In this document: positions 59,074 through 64,000 of the stretch, one piece after another
How the letters are laid out: each line of letters begins with the position of its first letter
Position numbering within the stretch: position 1 is the stretch's first letter
NCBI RefSeq assembly: GCF_003751845.1
Contig: NZ_RJKQ01000001.1
Location: 1,364,001 to 1,428,000 of the forward strand
DNA from: Enterobacter sp. BIGb0383
Lineage (GTDB): Bacteria > Pseudomonadota > Gammaproteobacteria > Enterobacterales > Enterobacteriaceae
Direction: 5' to 3'
Length of the DNA stretch: 64,000 nt
The notes under the pieces: generated by a model
What the model was told of the DNA's origin: nothing
What the model saw: the letters and a program-made list of their open reading frames with translations, nothing else
The model's database searches: none
Position numbers and translations under genes: made by a program

Positions 59074-61746
59074 ATGAGTCATCCCGACACAATGATGCCA
59101 AACAAGTTTTCTCTGATGCCGGCGAGCATCACGCGATTTTTCCTGCTGATGATTGTCGTCCTGCTGGTCACGCTGGGCGTGATGGTGCAGAGTGCCGTCA
59201 ATGCATGGCTAAAAGATAAGAGCTACCAGATCGTCGATACCACGCATGCGCTGCATAAACGCATCGATACCTGGCGCTATGCGACATGGCAGATTTACGA
59301 CACCATTGCGGCCACCAGCAGCTCATCATCCGGTGAAGGGCTACAGGAAACGCGTCTTAAACAGGATGTCTACTATCTGGAAAAACCACGGCGTAAAACG
59401 GAAGCGCTGATCTTTGGTTCCCACGACGGCTCGACCCTGGAGATGACCCAGCGGATGTCGACCTATCTGGATACCCTGTGGGGCGCAGAAACCATTCCCT
59501 GGTCGATGTACTATCTGAACGGCCAGGATAACAGCCTGATCCTGATCTCTACCCTGCCGCTGAAGGATTTATCCTCCGGCTTTAAAGAGTCAACCATCAG
59601 CGGCCTCGTCGATTCTCGCCGTGCAGAAATGCTGCAGCAGGCCAACGCCCTGGACGAAAGGGAGAGCTTCTCGCCTCTGCGCCGTCTCGCCTGGCAAAAC
59701 GGCCACTACTTTACCCTGCGCACCACCTTTAATCAGCCGGGGCATCTGGCCACGGTGGTGGCATTCGATCTGCCGATTAACGATCTGATCCCGCCGGGTA
59801 TGCCGCTGGACAGTTTCCGGCTGGAAGCCGATCCGACGCAGAGCAGCCTGCGCAGCGCGGATAAAGATCCGTCCGATAGCGTCTCGATTAATTTCAACAG
59901 TTCGCGGATTGAGATCGTCGCCTCCGTCGACACCACCAACTCGCGTCTTGTCTGGCAGGTGCCTTTTGGCACGCTGATGCTCGATACCCTGCAGAATATT
60001 TTACTGCCGCTGCTGCTGAATATCGGCCTGCTGGCGCTGGCGGTGTTTGGCTATGTGACCTTCCGCCACCAGCCCGGGCGTCAGAATGATGCCCCCTCTT
60101 CTCACGTCGGCGCCAACAATGAGCTGCGCGTGCTCCGCGCACTGAATGAGGAGATTGTCGCCCTGCTGCCGCTGGGTCTGCTGGTACATGACCAGGAGTC
60201 CAACCGAACGGTCATCAGCAATAAAATTGCCGACCACCTGCTGCCACATCTGAATTTACAGAACATCACCAGCATGGCGGAACAGCACCAGGGCGTGATC
60301 CAGGCGACGATTAACAATGAGCTGTATGAAATCCGCCAGTTCCGCAGCCAGGTCGCCCCGCGCACGCAAATTTTCATTATCCGTGACCAGGACAGGGAAG
60401 TGCTGGTGACGAAAAAGCTCAAGCAGGCGCAGCGGCTGTACGAAAAGAACCAGCAGGGTCGGACCGCCTTTATGCAGAATATCGGCAATGCGCTCAGGCA
60501 GCCGGTCAATGCGCTGGTTGAAGAAGCGACGACGCTGGATACGGAACAGAGCAAAAAGCTGGCGCAGCATGCGGATGTGCTGGCACGGCTGGTGGACGAA
60601 ATTCAGCTCGCGAATATCCTCGAGAACGATAGCTGGAAAAGCGCCCCGTCGCTATTTTCCATCCAGGAGCTGATTGATGAAGTGGTGCCTGACGTTCTGC
60701 CGATCATTAAGCGTAAAGGGCTGCAGCTGCTGATTAATAATCCGCTGCCGGCGAATGAAGAGCGTCATGGCGATCGCGAGGCGCTGCGCCGTATTCTGCT
60801 GCTGCTCGTTCAGTATGCGGTCACCACCACGCATATCGGCAAGATCACCCTTGAAGTCGGCGGTGATGAATCCGATGAGGATCGCCTGACCTTCCGCGTG
60901 CTTGATACCGGTGAAGGCGTCACGGCCAGCGAAATTGATAACCTGCACTTCCCGTTCCTTAATAGCACCCAGGCCGACGACTACGGCAGTGCCAACCCGC
61001 TCACCTTCTGGCTGTGCGATCGGCTGGCGCGTAAGCTGGGCGGCCATCTGAATATTAAAGCCCGTGAATCGCTGGGGACGCGCTATACGCTGCACGTTAA
61101 AATGGCGGCACGCGCCCAGCAGGGCGATTCGGAAGAGCGTCTGCTTGACGACGTGGTGGCGATGGTGGATATCACCTCCAATGAGATACGCAGTATTGTC
61201 GTTCGCCAGCTGGAAAACTGGGGTGCAAGCTGCATCAGCCCCGACGAAAGACTGGCAAGTCAAGAATATGACCTGTTTTTAACGGATAATCCGTCTAATC
61301 TTACTGCCTCCGGCTTGCTTTTAAGCGATGATGAGGCTGGCGTGCGTAAAATTGGCCCTGGCCAGCTGCGCGTCAACTTTAATCTCAGCAATGCCATGCA
61401 GGAAGCCGTGCTACAACTGATTGAGGAGCAGCTGGCTCAGGAAGAGGTTGTAGAGCCGCCGACCGGAGGCGATGAAAACGCCGAACTCCATGCCAGCGGC
61501 TATTACGCGTTGTTTGTCGATACGGTTCCGGATGATGTTATGAGGTTGTATACTGAGTCGGCAACGCGCGATCTCGCCGCGCTGGCACAGACAGCACACC
61601 GCCTTAAAGGGGTGTTTGCCATGCTCAACCTGGTACCCGGCAAACAGTTATGTGAAACGCTGGAACAGCTCATTCGCGAGAAGGACGTTCCAGGAACAGA
61701 AAAATATATCAGCGACATTGACGCTTACGTCAAGAGCCTGCTGTAG
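59074..61746 (+). CDS. rcsD: Rcs phosphotransfer protein RcsD
   Basis: RcsD carries phosphate from RcsC to RcsB in the envelope-stress phosphorelay that controls capsule, motility and cell division. From ATG 59074 the protein has 890 residues, equal to E. coli. Two helices bound a periplasmic domain (about 20-40 and 305-325); a kinase-like ATPase relic and RcsD-ABL domain follow, and the C-terminal HPt domain holds the phospho-accepting His842 in QTAHRLKG. Six extra in-frame ATG candidates upstream are not conserved. rcsB follows 16 bases later. Confidence 0.95.
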   Translation: MSHPDTMMPNKFSLMPASITRFFLLMIVVLLVTLGVMVQSAVNAWLKDKSYQIVDTTHALHKRIDTWRYATWQIYDTIAATSSSSSGEGLQETRLKQDVYYLEKPRRKTEALIFGSHDGSTLEMTQRMSTYLDTLWGAETIPWSMYYLNGQDNSLILISTLPLKDLSSGFKESTISGLVDSRRAEMLQQANALDERESFSPLRRLAWQNGHYFTLRTTFNQPGHLATVVAFDLPINDLIPPGMPLDSFRLEADPTQSSLRSADKDPSDSVSINFNSSRIEIVASVDTTNSRLVWQVPFGTLMLDTLQNILLPLLLNIGLLALAVFGYVTFRHQPGRQNDAPSSHVGANNELRVLRALNEEIVALLPLGLLVHDQESNRTVISNKIADHLLPHLNLQNITSMAEQHQGVIQATINNELYEIRQFRSQVAPRTQIFIIRDQDREVLVTKKLKQAQRLYEKNQQGRTAFMQNIGNALRQPVNALVEEATTLDTEQSKKLAQHADVLARLVDEIQLANILENDSWKSAPSLFSIQELIDEVVPDVLPIIKRKGLQLLINNPLPANEERHGDREALRRILLLLVQYAVTTTHIGKITLEVGGDESDEDRLTFRVLDTGEGVTASEIDNLHFPFLNSTQADDYGSANPLTFWLCDRLARKLGGHLNIKARESLGTRYTLHVKMAARAQQGDSEERLLDDVVAMVDITSNEIRSIVVRQLENWGASCISPDERLASQEYDLFLTDNPSNLTASGLLLSDDEAGVRKIGPGQLRVNFNLSNAMQEAVLQLIEEQLAQEEVVEPPTGGDENAELHASGYYALFVDTVPDDVMRLYTESATRDLAALAQTAHRLKGVFAMLNLVPGKQLCETLEQLIREKDVPGTEKYISDIDAYVKSLL

Positions 61747-61762
61747 CAAGGTAGCCTAATAC

Positions 61763-62413
61763 ATGAACAATATGAACGTAATTATTGCCGATGACCATCC
61801 GATTGTACTGTTCGGTATTCGTAAATCACTTGAACAGATCGAATGGGTTAATGTTGTTGGCGAATTTGAAGATTCCACAGCCCTGATCAATAACCTGCCG
61901 AAACTGGACGCTCACGTCCTGATCACCGACCTCTCTATGCCTGGTGATAAGTACGGCGACGGCATTACCCTGATTAAATACATCAAGCGCCATTTCCCGA
62001 GCATCTCGATCATTGTTCTGACCATGAACAATAACCCGGCGATCCTCAGCGCCGTGCTGGATCTCGATATCGAAGGGATCGTTCTGAAACAGGGTGCGCC
62101 AACGGATCTGCCGAAAGCGCTGGCCGCGCTGCAGAAAGGTAAGAAATTTACCCCGGAAAGCGTGTCCCGCCTGCTGGAAAAAATCAGCGCCGGTGGCTAC
62201 GGTGATAAGCGCCTGTCGCCGAAAGAGAGTGAAGTTCTGCGCCTGTTTGCTGAAGGCTTCCTGGTAACCGAGATTGCCAAGAAACTGAACCGCAGCATTA
62301 AAACCATCAGCAGCCAGAAGAAATCGGCGATGATGAAACTGGGCGTGGAAAACGATATCGCTCTGCTGAACTACCTCTCCTCCGTGTCGCTGACGCCTGC
62401 GGACAAAGAGTAA
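61763..62413 (+). CDS. rcsB: Rcs response regulator RcsB
   Basis: RcsB is the DNA-binding response regulator of the Rcs relay. The 216 residues equal E. coli RcsB. The receiver domain (1-125) has the acidic pair in IIADDHP, phospho-Asp56 in ITDLSMP and Lys109-type position in VLKQGAP. The C-terminal LuxR-type helix-turn-helix is SPKESEVLRLFAEGFLVTEI and LNRSIKTISSQKKSAMMKL. It lies 16 bases after rcsD, with rcsC convergent. Confidence 0.97.
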   Translation: MNNMNVIIADDHPIVLFGIRKSLEQIEWVNVVGEFEDSTALINNLPKLDAHVLITDLSMPGDKYGDGITLIKYIKRHFPSISIIVLTMNNNPAILSAVLDLDIEGIVLKQGAPTDLPKALAALQKGKKFTPESVSRLLEKISAGGYGDKRLSPKESEVLRLFAEGFLVTEIAKKLNRSIKTISSQKKSAMMKLGVENDIALLNYLSSVSLTPADKE

Positions 62414-62430
62414 GTCCTCCCCAAATAAAA

Positions 62431-62463
62431 ACCCCGGCCAGCCGAAGCTGCCCGGGGTTTTTT
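62431..62463. terminator. Terminator between rcsB and rcsC
   Basis: ACCCCGG (62431-62437) pairs with CCGGGGT (62452-62458), followed by a T-run on the plus strand and preceded by an A-run that serves rcsC. Confidence 0.88.
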
Positions 62464-62482
62464 ATTGCCGTCAATAAAGCGG

Positions 62483-64000
62483 TCAGCGGGCGTTTCGCAC
62501 CCGGCTGGCATACAGCGCCAGGGTTTGCTTCAGCAGATCCAGGGTCATCGGTTTCGACAGGCAGCTATCCATACCGGACTCCAGGCAGCGCTGCCGCTCC
62601 TCGGCCAGCGCATTTGCCGTAACGCCAACCACCGGCAGCGTCAGCCCAAGCTGGCGAATACGCTGGGTCAGACGATAGCCGTCCATATTCGGCATATTAA
62701 CGTCGCTTAAAATAATATCGATATGGTTCTTACTCAGAACATTCAGCGCATCAACGCCGTCAACGGCCGTTTTGCACTGATAGCCAAGTGAGGCCAGCTG
62801 ATCCGCCAGCAGGCGACGGTTAATCGGATGATCGTCGACCACCAGAATCATCATATCGTCATTGCGCACGTCGTCTTCATCCGCCGCTGACAGTACCGGC
62901 CCGCTGTTCGCGTTATCCATCCTGATACGGTAGATCCTGCCCAGCAGCGTAATGAGCTCATGCGGCGACGCGATGCTGTGCACCCACTCGCCCGGCGAAC
63001 GCTCCAGCGGAATACCGATATGCCGCGGACAGAAAACTATCGCCGCACGACCCTGCCAGACCTGCTGCAGTTCGCCATCGGTAATCAGCGTATCGTCTGC
63101 GTCAGGCGTCTGCCCCTCATACTGCGCAACCTGCACCCCGCTGCGGGTCAGCAGCGTGCTCAGGAAGGCATTCAGCGAGGCGTTGCGTACCGCCAGCCAG
63201 CAGCGCTTCTGGCGTAAATCGTCGCTCTCAATCGCCGGTGGATTCTGCGCGGCATACAGCGGAATGCGAATGGTAAACTGGCTGCCCATGCCCGGTTCAG
63301 AATCAACGGCAATATCGCCGTCCATCATGCCGATCAGTTTTTCACAGATCGCCAGCCCCAGTCCGGTGCCCTGGAAGTTACGCTGTACCCCGGTGCCAAC
63401 CTGGAAGAACGGATCGAACAGGCGCACCACCTCTTTGGCCGCAATCCCCACGCCGGTATCGCGCACGCGGATACTCAGATAGCTGTCATCACTGCGCACG
63501 TGCAGAATAATGCAGCCGGTATCGGTGAACTTGATCGCATTGCTTAGCAGGTTAGAAATCACCTGCTGCAGGCGCATCGGATCGCCGTTCATCTGCTGCG
63601 GGACATCCGGCTCGATAAAGCAGTACAGCCCAATCTGCTTGCGCACCACCAGCGGCAGATAGTTGGCGGTGATATGGTTCATGACTTCGCGTGGCGCAAA
63701 CTCTCGCGGTTCAATCTTCAGCTGCTCGGACTCAATCTTCGAGAAGTCGAGAATGTCGCTGATGATTTTTAGCAGCAGGCTGGAGGAGTTATTCATCGCC
63801 GTGACCAGGCGGTCAACGCCTTTAGGCAGCTCTTTGGTCTGGAGCAGATCGAGGTTACCGATAATCCCGTACAGCGGCGTGCGAAGCTCGTGGCTGACGG
63901 TGGCAAGGAACATCGATTTTGACTGGCTGGCCTGCTCTGCCGCCTGCGCCATCTCCTGCAGGGACTCTTCCATTTTGACGCGCGAACTGACGTCCACCAG
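62483..64000 (-). CDS. rcsC: Rcs hybrid sensor kinase RcsC (C-terminal part, cut by window edge)
   Basis: RcsC is the sensor kinase of the Rcs relay; it phosphorylates its own receiver and passes phosphate to RcsD. Only the C-terminal half, about 506 residues, is in the window. From the right edge inward are the HisKA dimerisation helix with the phospho-His in ATVSHELRTPLYG, the ATPase domain (NLLSNAIKFT, VRDTGVGI, FQGTGLGLAIC), the RcsC-ABL domain and the receiver with LVVDDHP, phospho-Asp in ILSDVNMPNMDG and CLSKPM. The periplasmic sensor and membrane helices lie outside. No defects in the visible part. Confidence 0.95.
   Translation of the reverse strand: MVDVSSRVKMEESLQEMAQAAEQASQSKSMFLATVSHELRTPLYGIIGNLDLLQTKELPKGVDRLVTAMNNSSSLLLKIISDILDFSKIESEQLKIEPREFAPREVMNHITANYLPLVVRKQIGLYCFIEPDVPQQMNGDPMRLQQVISNLLSNAIKFTDTGCIILHVRSDDSYLSIRVRDTGVGIAAKEVVRLFDPFFQVGTGVQRNFQGTGLGLAICEKLIGMMDGDIAVDSEPGMGSQFTIRIPLYAAQNPPAIESDDLRQKRCWLAVRNASLNAFLSTLLTRSGVQVAQYEGQTPDADDTLITDGELQQVWQGRAAIVFCPRHIGIPLERSPGEWVHSIASPHELITLLGRIYRIRMDNANSGPVLSAADEDDVRNDDMMILVVDDHPINRRLLADQLASLGYQCKTAVDGVDALNVLSKNHIDIILSDVNMPNMDGYRLTQRIRQLGLTLPVVGVTANALAEERQRCLESGMDSCLSKPMTLDLLKQTLALYASRVRNAR

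Overview
The window is a stretch of chromosomal core genome from a member of the Enterobacteriaceae, close to Enterobacter, Leclercia, Lelliottia or Klebsiella; I cannot fix the genus from sequence alone. Gene order follows the Escherichia coli K-12 map from yeiB to rcsC (with the E. coli nar/ccm/nap segment absent between the proline tRNA and eco). Most proteins match their E. coli counterparts in length and key residues, coding density is high, and most intergenic spaces carry recognisable terminators or operators.

Layout. 1-12 kb: yeiB, folE, an MFS exporter, yeiG, a membrane PQQ dehydrogenase, cirA, lysP and yeiE. 12-20 kb: yeiH, nfo, the fructose PTS operon fruBKA with two Cra operators, setB, yeiW and efpL (yeiP). 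20-26 kb: uxuA facing yeiQ across a UxuR/ExuR-like operator (uxuA is not here in E. coli), then yeiR, lpxT and mepS. 26-38 kb: pdeN, the yejABEF peptide importer, yejG, rsuA-bcr, and radD with an ERIC element directly before its start. 38-45 kb: a chemoreceptor with a FliA-type promoter, two small or unknown membrane proteins around rplY, ndpA (yejK), yejL, yejM and a proline tRNA. 45-47 kb: two orphan genes and lpxP. 47-58 kb: eco, mqo, a SulP transporter overlapping mgtE, yojI, ada-alkB, apbE and ompC. 58-64 kb: the micF RNA and the Rcs phosphorelay rcsD, rcsB and rcsC; rcsC runs off the right edge.

How the genes work together. Several envelope systems cluster here: YejM/PbgA and LpxP act on lipid A, LpxT modifies it, MepS cuts peptidoglycan cross-links, OmpC and micF set porin content, and RcsD/RcsB/RcsC sense envelope stress. 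Sugar metabolism is represented by fruBKA under Cra, and by uxuA plus yeiQ, whose adjacency suggests a hexuronate or hexonate step. Ada and AlkB form a methylation-damage repair operon with a clear Ada box.

Departures from the E. coli plan are the parts to look at: the MFS and PQQ dehydrogenase genes around yeiG, uxuA beside yeiQ, the FliA-promoter chemoreceptor, the two uncharacterised membrane proteins beside rplY, the orphan pair after the proline tRNA, lpxP in this position, and the SulP-mgtE pair. I found no prophage, integrase, transposase, CRISPR array or rRNA. I did not find a clearly novel multi-gene system; the best candidates are the orphan pair at 45.1-46.0 kb and the uxuA-yeiQ unit.
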